Assembly: GCF_900187645.1 (NCBI RefSeq) | Contig: NZ_FYEE01000001.1 | Span: forward strand, 1-64,000 | Direction: 5' to 3' | Origin: Pseudomonas sp. Irchel 3E20 | GTDB lineage: Bacteria > Pseudomonadota > Gammaproteobacteria > Pseudomonadales > Pseudomonadaceae | Length of the DNA stretch: 64,000 nucleotides | Shown: positions 38,044 to 45,924 of the stretch, piece by piece | Layout: every line of letters starts with the position of its first letter | Numbering within the stretch: position 1 is the first letter of the stretch | The notes under the pieces: model-generated | Databases searched by the model: none | Told to the model about the DNA's origin: nothing | The model's input: the letters and a program-made list of their open reading frames with translations, nothing else | Made by a program: the position numbers and the translations under genes

Positions 38044-39501
38044 ATGTTTGAGCAAGCCTTCAAGAACATCGACGACATCCTCCACAAGGATGCCGGTTGT
38101 ACCAGTGAACTGGACTATACCGAGCAAAGCTCCTGGCTGTTGTTTCTCAAGTACCTCGATGCCCTGGAGCAGGATAAAGCGATGGAGGCTGAGCTGGAGG
38201 GCAAGTATTACCTCTATATCCTCGACCCCGAATACCGTTGGGAACGCTGGGCTGCGCCGAAGAATGAAAAGGGTGAGATCGACCACAACCGCACCCTGAC
38301 GGGGGATGACCTCAAGGAGTTCGTCAACAACAAGCTATTCCCCTATCTGCATGGCTTTAAGCAGAAGGCCAGCGGCCCGGATACCATTCAGTACAAAATT
38401 GGCGAAATTTTCGGCGAGATCAAAAACCGCATCCAGAGTGGCTATAACTTGCGTGAAGTGCTGGAGATCATTGATGGCCTGCGCTTCCGCTCGCAGTCCG
38501 AGAAGCACGAGCTCTCGCACCTCTATGAAGTCAAAATCAAGAACATGGGCAACGCGGGACGTAACGGTGGCGAATACTACACTCCGCGCCCACTGATTCG
38601 CGCCATGATCCAAGTAATTAACCCGCAAATCGGGCAGCGTATTTATGATGGCGCGGTAGGCTCCGCCGGCTTCCTCTGCGAAGCCTTCGACTACCTGAGC
38701 GACCCAAAAAGGAAGTTAACCACTACTCAGCGGGAAACCCTGCAGAAATATACCTTCTACGGTAAAGAGAAAAAGAGCCTCGCCTATGTGATTGCCATTA
38801 TGAACATGATTTTGCATGGTATCGAAGCTCCAAACATAGTCCACACCAACACCCTAGCCGAAAACCTGAGCGATATTCAGGACAAGGATCGCTTCGACAT
38901 TGTACTGGCCAATCCGCCGTTCGGCGGCAAGGAGCGCAAAGAGGTACAGCAGAATTTCCCGATCAAGACCGGAGAAACAGCTTTTCTATTTCTCCAACAC
39001 TTCATCAAAATTTTAAAGGCAGGCGGCCAGGGGGCCGTGGTCATCAAGAATACTTTCCTCAGTAATAGTGACAACGCCGCAGTGAGCTTGCGTAAACTGC
39101 TTCTTGAAAGCTGTAACCTGCACACCGTACTCGATTGCCCTGGCGGCACCTTCCTAGGGGCGGGTGTAAAAACTGTGGTGCTTTTCTTCCAAAAGGGCTC
39201 ACCAACACGCAAGGTCTGGTACTACCAGCTTGATCCTGGCCGAAATATGGGTAAGACCAATCCACTCAATGATGCCGATTTGGCTGAATTTGTAGAGCTA
39301 CAGAAGGACTTTGCAGGCTCGCCAAAGAGCTGGAATCTGGACGTCGCTAGCATCGACCAGTCGACCTACGATCTTTCTGTAAAAAATCCTGATGAGGGCG
39401 ATGAGGTCTCGCATCGCAGCCCACAGGACATAATGGCGGAGATTGTGGCGCTGGATGCAGAGAGTGCGGAAGTGCTGGCGAATATCAGGAGACTGCTGTG
39501 A
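38044..39501 (+). CDS. hsdM: Type I methyltransferase subunit HsdM (system 2)
   Basis: 485 residues: HsdM_N domain (FEQAFKNIDDILHKDAGCTS), AdoMet motif IYDGAVGSAGFLCEAFDYL (a variant of the usual DPxxGxGxF, with DGAVGSAGF), and catalytic NPPFGGKERK at about 290. The variant motif still retains the glycines. It differs widely in sequence and length from system 1 and resembles EcoEI-type (IB) HsdM. Start ATG 38044 is preceded by AGGGACAG. The last base pair run overlaps the hsdS GTG start (gtga). Codon use is A/T-richer than in the core genes. Confidence 0.93.
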   Translation: MFEQAFKNIDDILHKDAGCTSELDYTEQSSWLLFLKYLDALEQDKAMEAELEGKYYLYILDPEYRWERWAAPKNEKGEIDHNRTLTGDDLKEFVNNKLFPYLHGFKQKASGPDTIQYKIGEIFGEIKNRIQSGYNLREVLEIIDGLRFRSQSEKHELSHLYEVKIKNMGNAGRNGGEYYTPRPLIRAMIQVINPQIGQRIYDGAVGSAGFLCEAFDYLSDPKRKLTTTQRETLQKYTFYGKEKKSLAYVIAIMNMILHGIEAPNIVHTNTLAENLSDIQDKDRFDIVLANPPFGGKERKEVQQNFPIKTGETAFLFLQHFIKILKAGGQGAVVIKNTFLSNSDNAAVSLRKLLLESCNLHTVLDCPGGTFLGAGVKTVVLFFQKGSPTRKVWYYQLDPGRNMGKTNPLNDADLAEFVELQKDFAGSPKSWNLDVASIDQSTYDLSVKNPDEGDEVSHRSPQDIMAEIVALDAESAEVLANIRRLL

Positions 39502-40613
39502 AAGCTGCGTGGCAACTGAAAAGCATTGGTGATGCATGTGAAGTGATCAACGGTGGGACGCCTAAGACTGGTGTTGCAGGATATTGGGATGGGGTGCATC
39601 AGTGGATCACTCCAGCTGAAATGGGAAAGAGGCGTACGCCTTATATCGCTCAAACAGAGCGAACAATCACCGATGAAGGTATACAGAATAGTTCTGCTCG
39701 CCTCTTACCCCGGCACTCAGTCATCCTTTCCTCCCGGGCGCCTATCGGTCACTTGGCTATCAACACCGTGCCCATGGCTACCAACCAGGGTTGCAAAGGT
39801 TTGGTGCCGCGCGAGGGGCTCGACCACAAGTTTCTTTATTACTACCTAATGAACAACGTTGCTCTGCTGAACGACCTTGGCACTGGCGCAACATTTAAGG
39901 AGCTATCAGGCGGAAAGCTGAAAGAGGTTTCGCTGCCCGTACCACCAATAGCTGAGCAGCAGCGCATTGTAGCCATCCTAGACCAATCTTTTGACGGTAT
40001 AGCCAAGGCCCATGCCAATGCAGAAAAAAATTTAAAAAATGCACGTGATCTTTTTGACAGCACTCTCAGTGCTGTGACAGGAGAAAGGGGGGAATTGGGC
40101 GACCACGTCACTATCAAGACAGGAAAGCTTGACGCGAATGCAGCATCTGAAGGCGGCCTCTATCCGTTCTTTACTTGTGCAAAAGAAATATATTCAATCG
40201 ACCATTACGCCTTTGATTGTGAGGCGATTTTGCTAGCAGGTAACAATGCCGTTGGTGACTTTAACGTCAAACACTACAGCGGTAAGTTTAATGCTTACCA
40301 GCGAACGTATGTGATAACTATTACCGACGAGAGAAAGCTGCTTTACCGCTTCCTGTACTACCAAATGCTGAAAAGTCTAAAACTTTTTAAAAATCAGTCT
40401 GTTGGTGCGGGGACAAAGTTTTTGAAGATAGGCATGATCAAGGGGTTAGGGATTTCGTTGCCTCCCATTGCAGAGCAAAAGCATATTGTTGGAATGCTAG
40501 ATGCCGTCCTTGAAGAAAGCCAAAGTCTCGAATCTATCTATAAATTAAAACTTACCGCTCTTAATAACCTGAAAAAATCCTATTTGCATCAGGCATTTAG
40601 CGGCAACCTGTAA
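39498..40613 (+). CDS. hsdS: Type I specificity subunit HsdS (system 2)
   Basis: 371 residues with two target-recognition halves. The first has AWQLKSIGDACEVINGGTPK and PLPV-type closing KEVSLPVPPIAEQQRIVAIL with a long helix; the second begins near 185 (GDHVTIKTGKL) and ends ISLPPIAEQKHIVGMLDAVL plus NNLKKSYLHQAF. The repeated PPIAEQ-x-x-IV block before each coiled helix is the HsdS hallmark. Shorter than system 1 HsdS. GTG start overlaps the hsdM stop. The low GC of the second domain suggests domain exchange. Confidence 0.93.
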   Translation: MKAAWQLKSIGDACEVINGGTPKTGVAGYWDGVHQWITPAEMGKRRTPYIAQTERTITDEGIQNSSARLLPRHSVILSSRAPIGHLAINTVPMATNQGCKGLVPREGLDHKFLYYYLMNNVALLNDLGTGATFKELSGGKLKEVSLPVPPIAEQQRIVAILDQSFDGIAKAHANAEKNLKNARDLFDSTLSAVTGERGELGDHVTIKTGKLDANAASEGGLYPFFTCAKEIYSIDHYAFDCEAILLAGNNAVGDFNVKHYSGKFNAYQRTYVITITDERKLLYRFLYYQMLKSLKLFKNQSVGAGTKFLKIGMIKGLGISLPPIAEQKHIVGMLDAVLEESQSLESIYKLKLTALNNLKKSYLHQAFSGNL

Positions 40614-40621
40614 GGAAACAG

Positions 40622-42970
40622 ATGATGAACGAAGCTGAAACCCGCGCCGAACACATTGACCCAGCCTTGCGAGATGCAGGGTGGGGCGTAGTCGAGGGAA
40701 GCCGCGTTCATCGTGAGTTTCAGATTACCCAGGGTCGCATTCAGGGCGCAGGTAAGCGTGGCATTGCCGATATTGCCGACTACGTGCTTGTCTATCGCAA
40801 CACCAAGCTGGGGGTGATTGAGGCCAAGGCCTGGGATAAGCACTACACCGAAGGCGTTGCGCAGGCCAAGGGCTATGCAAAAAAGCTGGCAGTGCGCTTT
40901 ACCTACTCCACCAATGGTCAGGTTCTTTACGGCATTGACATGCAGACGGGAGTTGAAGGCGATGTCGACAAATTCCCCAGCCCAGAAGAGCTATGGAACC
41001 TGACTTTTGCCGAGCACAACGAATGGCGCGAGCGCTTCGCTGCTATACCATTCGAGGACAAGGCTGGTACCTGGGGCGCTCGCTACTATCAGGATATCGC
41101 GATCAACCGGGTGCTGGAGGCCATCGCCGCAGAGCAGCAGCGTATCCTCCTAACCCTAGCTACTGGCACGGGCAAGACCTTCATTGCGTTCCAGCTCGCC
41201 TGGAAGCTGTTCAAAAGTCGTTGGAGCCTCCAGCGAGACGCTCAGCGCCGGCCTCGTATACTTTTCCTCGCTGACCGCAACATTCTGGCTAATCAGGCCT
41301 ACAATTCATTTTCCGCCTTTCCTGAAGATGCGCTGGTTCGTATAGACCCATCGGATATTCGTAAGAACGGAAAGGTGCCGAAGAATGGCAGCATTTTCTT
41401 CACCATCTTCCAGACTTTCATGAGCGGGCCGAATGACACCCCTTACTTCGGCGAATATCCAGCGGACTTCTTCGATTTCATCATTATCGACGAGTGCCAC
41501 CGTGGCGGTGCTAACGATGAAGGTAGCTGGCGAGGCATTCTCGACTATTTCTCGCCAGCCGTGCAGCTTGGCCTGACCGCCACACCCAAACGCGATGTCA
41601 ACGTTAATACCTATACCTACTTTGGCGAGCCGGTTTACGTGTACTCGCTCAAGGAAGGCATCAACGACGGCTTCCTGACCCCGTTCAAGGTCAGACAGAT
41701 TGCTACAACGCTGGACGAATACGTCCATGTCCCAGGTGATGGTGTGGTGGTGAAGGGCGATGTGGAACCAGGAAGACGCTATGTCGAGGACGATTTCAAC
41801 CGCATCATCAAAATTCCGGAGCGAGAGGCGTATCGCGTTAAGTTATTCATGGACATGATTAATCCGAAGGAAAAAACGCTGGTGTTCTGCGCGACACAAG
41901 AGCACGCGCTCGAAGTTCGGAACCTGATTAATCAACGGAAGAAAAGCTCCGAACCCGACTATTGCGTGCGTGTGACCGCCGATGATGGCGCTCGCGGCGA
42001 AGAGTACCTACGGACGTTTCAAGATAACGAGATGACCATCCCCACCATCCTGACCACTTCAAGGAAACTCTCAACCGGCGTGGATGCGCGTAACGTGCGC
42101 AATATCGTATTGATGCGCCCAGTAAAAAACATGATCGAGTTCAAGCAGATCATTGGTCGCGGAACACGCCTCTTCGACGGCAAGGACTACTTCACTATCT
42201 TCGACTTCGTAAAGGCCCACCATCACTTCAGCGACCCTACCTGGGATGGCGAGCCGGAAGAGCCCACGCCTAAGGGGGGTGGCAAATCTGGTGGTAATGA
42301 GGAGGGTGACGATGGGGGCGGGGTAGAGAAGCCTCCCAAACCCCCGGTAGAGCCGCGACCAGAGGTGATAGAGATCAGGTTAAGCAATGGCTCGGTGCGC
42401 CGCATCAAGAACATGATGGCGACCTTGTTCCTCAGCGCCGATGGCAAGCCAATGTCTGCCGCGCAGTTTCTGGAAAGTCTATTCGGAAGCCTTCCAGACT
42501 TCTTCAAAGACGAAGATGAACTGCGCTCTATCTGGAGCGGGCCAGATACGCGTAAAGCTTTCATGCAGGGGCTGGCTGAGAGAGGCTTCAACAAAGAGGT
42601 GCTAGCCGAGATGCAAAGCATCATTGACGCAGAGAACAGCGATATTTTTGATGTGCTGACCTATGTCGCCTTCGACATTGACCCTGTCACTCGGGAAGAA
42701 CGTGCAATCAAGGCACGAAGCACCCTCCATGGCCACTTCAGCGACAAACAGGAAGTGTTTATTGACTTTGTGCTGGCTCATTACGTGAAGGAAGGTGTGG
42801 AGGAGCTTGAGCCGGAAAAGCTGTCGCCGCTCCTCAAGCTTAAGTACAACAACGCCATTGCCGATGCCATCGCCGACCTGGGCAAGCCAGAACTGATCAA
42901 GGATGTGTTCTACGGCTTCCAAAAGTATCTCTACCAAGGGCCTGTTGGCTCACCTGGAATCCAGCAGTAG
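40622..42970 (+). CDS. hsdR: Type I restriction endonuclease subunit HsdR (system 2, EcoEI-like)
   Basis: 782 residues. The N-terminal nuclease is GIADIADYVLVYRNTKLGVI followed by EAKAWD (D...ExK). The SF2 motor has Walker A ATGTGKTF (from residue 180), DECHRGG, LGLTATPKR, and IGRGTRLFDGKDYFTIFDFV. A Gly/Pro-rich linker at about 545-580 leads to an EcoEI_R_C-type C-terminal domain. Much shorter than the system 1 HsdR and of another subclass. AAGGAAAC lies before the ATG pair at 40622/40625. It ends the operon; no good terminator follows directly. Confidence 0.94.
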   Translation: MMNEAETRAEHIDPALRDAGWGVVEGSRVHREFQITQGRIQGAGKRGIADIADYVLVYRNTKLGVIEAKAWDKHYTEGVAQAKGYAKKLAVRFTYSTNGQVLYGIDMQTGVEGDVDKFPSPEELWNLTFAEHNEWRERFAAIPFEDKAGTWGARYYQDIAINRVLEAIAAEQQRILLTLATGTGKTFIAFQLAWKLFKSRWSLQRDAQRRPRILFLADRNILANQAYNSFSAFPEDALVRIDPSDIRKNGKVPKNGSIFFTIFQTFMSGPNDTPYFGEYPADFFDFIIIDECHRGGANDEGSWRGILDYFSPAVQLGLTATPKRDVNVNTYTYFGEPVYVYSLKEGINDGFLTPFKVRQIATTLDEYVHVPGDGVVVKGDVEPGRRYVEDDFNRIIKIPEREAYRVKLFMDMINPKEKTLVFCATQEHALEVRNLINQRKKSSEPDYCVRVTADDGARGEEYLRTFQDNEMTIPTILTTSRKLSTGVDARNVRNIVLMRPVKNMIEFKQIIGRGTRLFDGKDYFTIFDFVKAHHHFSDPTWDGEPEEPTPKGGGKSGGNEEGDDGGGVEKPPKPPVEPRPEVIEIRLSNGSVRRIKNMMATLFLSADGKPMSAAQFLESLFGSLPDFFKDEDELRSIWSGPDTRKAFMQGLAERGFNKEVLAEMQSIIDAENSDIFDVLTYVAFDIDPVTREERAIKARSTLHGHFSDKQEVFIDFVLAHYVKEGVEELEPEKLSPLLKLKYNNAIADAIADLGKPELIKDVFYGFQKYLYQGPVGSPGIQQ

Positions 42971-43286
42971 CCTAGCTGCTGAGTAACCAGACGCGATATG
43001 ACGTCGATGAACGCTAAGGGGAACTCTAAATTCCCCGCTTGAAGTCTAACTTGGGCGACCTGGGTGGGTGGTCAAGAGTGGTGGGTGATTGGCCCATCAG
43101 CTGCGAAGCAGGTGATGGACAGTCGACCAACAAGCGCAGCGTCTCTTTACCAAGTGCAAACTCGTACTGTCCGCAGTGGCTTGGGTGGAATACCGTCTGG
43201 AATACCCGAATGGCTGGAACTCAAAAAATCTCAAAAGACCGAGAAAGCGCTGGAGGCCGCGTGTTTGCTGGTTCGCAGGCACAAAA

Positions 43287-43308
43287 AAAGACGTCCGTGG
43301 ACGTCTTT
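43287..43308. terminator. Perfect hairpin, terminator-like in both directions
   Basis: aaagacgtcc-gt-ggacgtcttt is a perfect 10-bp stem. A-run on the left and a short T-run on the right allow it to act as a rho-independent terminator for either strand. It lies just before the att-like sequence. Confidence 0.75.
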
Positions 43309-43319
43309 AGTTGATCAAA

Positions 43320-43339
43320 TGGTGGAGCCGGGGGGATTT
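43320..43339 (-). other. att-site remnant matching the 3' end of tmRNA
   Basis: On the reverse strand the 20 bases read aaatccccccggctccacca, which is the 3' terminus of Pseudomonas tmRNA (ssrA), CCA included, as I remember it. The match stops abruptly at 43340, as expected for an attachment core left by integrase-driven insertion. No complete tmRNA gene is in the window. A 3' end of a similar tRNA cannot be excluded. Confidence 0.7.
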
Positions 43340-43418
43340 AAAATCTATAAATAAACTATTGTTTAAAATAGATTTATTTTTAGATTTATTATTATGTGCC
43401 CCCATAGATGCCCCCGTG

Positions 43419-43520
43419 CACGTATTTCCGATGAGCGGATATTTGAGGAGCTGAACTGGCGTCCTGAATTATCTTTTTCGACCGGGCGAGGCCAGTCAAC
43501 CACCAGGGAGCATTCAATAG
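43419..43520. repeat. Direct repeat, right copy (partner at 36181)
   Basis: Begins cacgtatttccgatgagcg like the left copy, followed by ggag-tgaactggcg-cctga, then gcgaggccag, tcaaccacc and gcatt. Same orientation as 36181-36280; the pair brackets the SseB-like gene, the integrase fragment and hsdMSR system 2. Confidence 0.75.
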
Positions 43521-43676
43521 AGTCGGTCGTGTACAACATAATCTCGGTTATCTGGCCAAGAGGGTTTGATGGCCAGCTCAGACCGGGTGCTGGGTAGATG
43601 TCAGGTTAAGCAGTTGGGTTTTTTCCGCGGTAGCGCACCATGGGCTCATTTGGGACGATTTGAGCTGAGGTGCGGT

Positions 43677-44015
43677 ATGAGACACTCGATGGTTACCTGT
43701 CACAACTGCGGCAAAGGGATGGTTCCGAGAACGACGTACAGCCGTGGATTCTGGGGCTATTCGCCTTCGTCGAATCACTGTCCCTTTTGCCTTAGTGAGA
43801 ACTGGCATGGTGGGAATCCAGGGTTGGCCACTCGACTGTTCGCTGTGGTTGGCCTGGCTCTTGGTGTTCTGGCCTGCGTGTTTGTGGGAGCTATTCTGTT
43901 CAAGGTACAGTGGTGGCTTGGTGTCGAAGGACAATGGCCTCTATTGACGCTGGGCACATGTGCTGTGTCGGTTAGCGCGGGATACCATTTTTACAACTGG
44001 TTTGTTGATTGCTGA
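43677..44015 (+). CDS. Small membrane protein with N-terminal zinc-ribbon-like motif
   Basis: 112 residues. The N-terminus has two CxxC knuckles (CHNCGKGM and CPFCLSEN, 26 residues apart), a zinc-ribbon arrangement. Two hydrophobic segments follow (LFAVVGLALGVLACVFVGAIL and LLTLGTCAVSVSAGYHFY). ATG 43677 has GAGG 6 bases upstream; the frame is open from 43566 but the earlier part lacks such support. I do not recognise a named family. It is the first gene of the low-GC defence-rich region. Confidence 0.65.
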   Translation: MRHSMVTCHNCGKGMVPRTTYSRGFWGYSPSSNHCPFCLSENWHGGNPGLATRLFAVVGLALGVLACVFVGAILFKVQWWLGVEGQWPLLTLGTCAVSVSAGYHFYNWFVDC

Positions 44016-44029
44016 CCGGTGATCATGCT

Positions 44030-44060
44030 GTGAAAGGCAGCAATCGGCCAGAACTGGTCA
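44030..44060 (+). repeat. Dispersed palindromic spacer repeat
   Basis: tgaaaggcagcaatcggcca followed by gaactggtca. One of a recurrent family in the spacers between 44 and 55.8 kb; core caatcggccaaaagcagtca. Confidence 0.7.
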
Positions 44061-44131
44061 CTCGCCTGACGACAAAAATGCGCCCACATTTGAGTTTGCT
44101 GGAGTGAGCCCCGCTCGATAAAGTTCGACTG

Positions 44132-45502
44132 TTATATATTGCCCCCTTTATCTTTGCTCGGAAAAATGAAAGGAGCTGCGGCCACGTCAAATTTATCTAC
44201 TGTTATAGTGATCTTATCGTCATCGGAGTTCATATCACCAGTTACGTCAAGGTTGCTGATCATAAATCCATTTTTAAGATTACTGGCAAATGGGTTTGCG
44301 TGGTTCGTAGGTTCGTCCCATCCGTGTGCTCGAATGAACTCTTCAGTAGATATCTCCCCTGCGAGAAGTCGAAGCAGCCCTCTAGATGAGATTGTGATCT
44401 TATTGCCTTGCATAGAATATCTTCCTAGTTGATCGTATCCAACGCCTGGTGTTTTCAGCAGCGATGCAGAATGATAGGCGGGACGTAATGGCCTCGGCAA
44501 GTTTGGTAACGCGACATGCAACGCTGCGGTCAATGATTCGATTGATTCATTCGTGGCTCGGTGAGAGCGAGCCAAAAGAGGAGCACAGATTAGCTCGTAG
44601 CTCATCTGATATTCTGGTGGACTACCGAATGGAGGATGCGGCGCATCTATGGCAACTAACAGCACAGCATCAATACTACTATTCTGACGAAGAAAATCTT
44701 CTGCGACTTCTCGCGCGCTATAGGTATAATGTGATTTTCCTCGATTTCCGATTCTAATTAAATCGCAACCGCCATCACAGACGATGACAATACGAAAGGA
44801 GTCATCTGGCGCGCCATTTAGCTGTTTAACTTTCCCTTTGAGCGCACTGAATAAAGGGTTGATATTTTTTGACGTAGCTACAGTGTAGCTAGTATGGCTG
44901 CCACCACCATTCTCCCAATTCGGATCGTAGATGATTTTAAGGTTGGTGTTGTTTTCGGTACGATCAAATCTGGATTTTATTGTGGGAGCTTCTCTGATGC
45001 TATAAACCCATGGTTCAAGCTCTGTTTTGATGAAACTACTCATATCAGATTTTTCAGGTAGCATCAGGCGCATTTTGCTTCTATTGCGCGGCCCTGTGAT
45101 TTTTCCACGTACATCTATCCAAAAATTTCCGGGGCGCAATCCAAACTTAGATGCAATTCGGAAAATTTCTTCACTGATATATTTAAGTGGGTTCTGAGCA
45201 TCAAGCCCATCATCTGATATTGTGGTGATATCACCGATGATCGTTAGTGCGCCGCCATCTTGCTTATCTATCGTCCAGCGGATGTCAGGGCAACGTCCAT
45301 TTGGCAACGCCTGCTCGTGGTTGAGGTGTCCCGCCTGGGAGAGCCCATGCAATATTACTAATTCCCACATTACATGAAGTCGGGTGGCGTCCGTAGCGTT
45401 GAGTCTGTTGATGATTGCCGTGAGCTGAGTGGGGCTAAGGGTTTTCGCAAGGTCATTGATGCGAGCTTGCATTGCTCTACGTGAAAATACGAAATTAGTC
45501 AC
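44132..45502 (-). CDS. Unrecognised protein, possible nuclease-fold or defence protein
   Basis: 456 residues, soluble. I do not recognise the family. The first third has WELVILHGLSQ, CPDIRWTIDK and LTIIGDITTISDDGLDAQNP; a Pro-Asp pair followed by an Ile-Gly-Asp strand is reminiscent of a restriction-endonuclease fold, but a clear D-ExK set is not visible. The middle part (SFRIVIVCDGGCDLIRI) and AVLLVAIDAPHPPFG look like alternating strands and helices. Start is GTG 45502 with GGAGGG about 6 bases upstream; an overlapping ATG just before it runs into a stop. GC is about 45-50%, much lower than the core. It lies next to the DUF4209-like gene but is divergent from it. Confidence 0.75.
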   Translation of the reverse strand: MTNFVFSRRAMQARINDLAKTLSPTQLTAIINRLNATDATRLHVMWELVILHGLSQAGHLNHEQALPNGRCPDIRWTIDKQDGGALTIIGDITTISDDGLDAQNPLKYISEEIFRIASKFGLRPGNFWIDVRGKITGPRNRSKMRLMLPEKSDMSSFIKTELEPWVYSIREAPTIKSRFDRTENNTNLKIIYDPNWENGGGSHTSYTVATSKNINPLFSALKGKVKQLNGAPDDSFRIVIVCDGGCDLIRIGNRGKSHYTYSAREVAEDFLRQNSSIDAVLLVAIDAPHPPFGSPPEYQMSYELICAPLLARSHRATNESIESLTAALHVALPNLPRPLRPAYHSASLLKTPGVGYDQLGRYSMQGNKITISSRGLLRLLAGEISTEEFIRAHGWDEPTNHANPFASNLKNGFMISNLDVTGDMNSDDDKITITVDKFDVAAAPFIFPSKDKGGNI

Positions 45503-45924
45503 TCATTCCCTCCACGGGTCGGTCATCGTCCATGGGCGGCATTATGACATTGCACTCGACGAAGGGCAGCCTATTGGTCGAAAGCAGGCGATCAGAAGCT
45601 TCCGCCTATGGCCGACTTCAGCCTGTCGCGGAGGACTGAAACGACCCATTGCCGCCCTTGGACACCGGCAGAGCCGGCCAAAAGCGGTCGTTGTTTTGCC
45701 CTAAAATGCCCTAAGCGAAAGCTAACCACGGGTAAAGCGCTTGGTGCCTGATCGAAGATTTGTTGGGCTGACGGATTGGATTCTACGCTGGGCTCCGATG
45801 ACTCCAGCCTCGGCACTACCGACTTGCATTCCCCATGGATTTCATACAAACCTCGCGCGGCTCCAGGCCATCATCCCAATTTGAGATAAGCTGACTTCAT
45901 CAAAAAATTCGCGGGGATAAGGAC
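45503..45924. other. Divergent promoter region with spacer repeat
   Basis: No gene found. A copy of the dispersed repeat family lies at about 45600-45692 (ggccgacttcagcctgtcgc near the left end; gagccggccaaaagcggtcg at the right end). The rest should hold the promoters of the two flanking divergent genes. Confidence 0.6.

Larger units (their letters stand above)
42971..43676. other. Junction region after the second hsd operon
   Basis: No credible gene. It holds a strong hairpin at 43287-43308, a tmRNA-end-like att remnant at 43320-43339, a very A/T-rich stretch at 43340-43395, a gcccccatagatgcccccg motif at about 43398 (related to gcccccatatatgccctcg at 37611), and the right copy of the direct repeat at 43419-43520. 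Confidence 0.7.

Noticed and set aside
43039..43354. Two overlapping + strand ORFs after hsdR system 2
   Set aside because: They run through a terminator hairpin and the att-like sequence; no ribosome site or homology.
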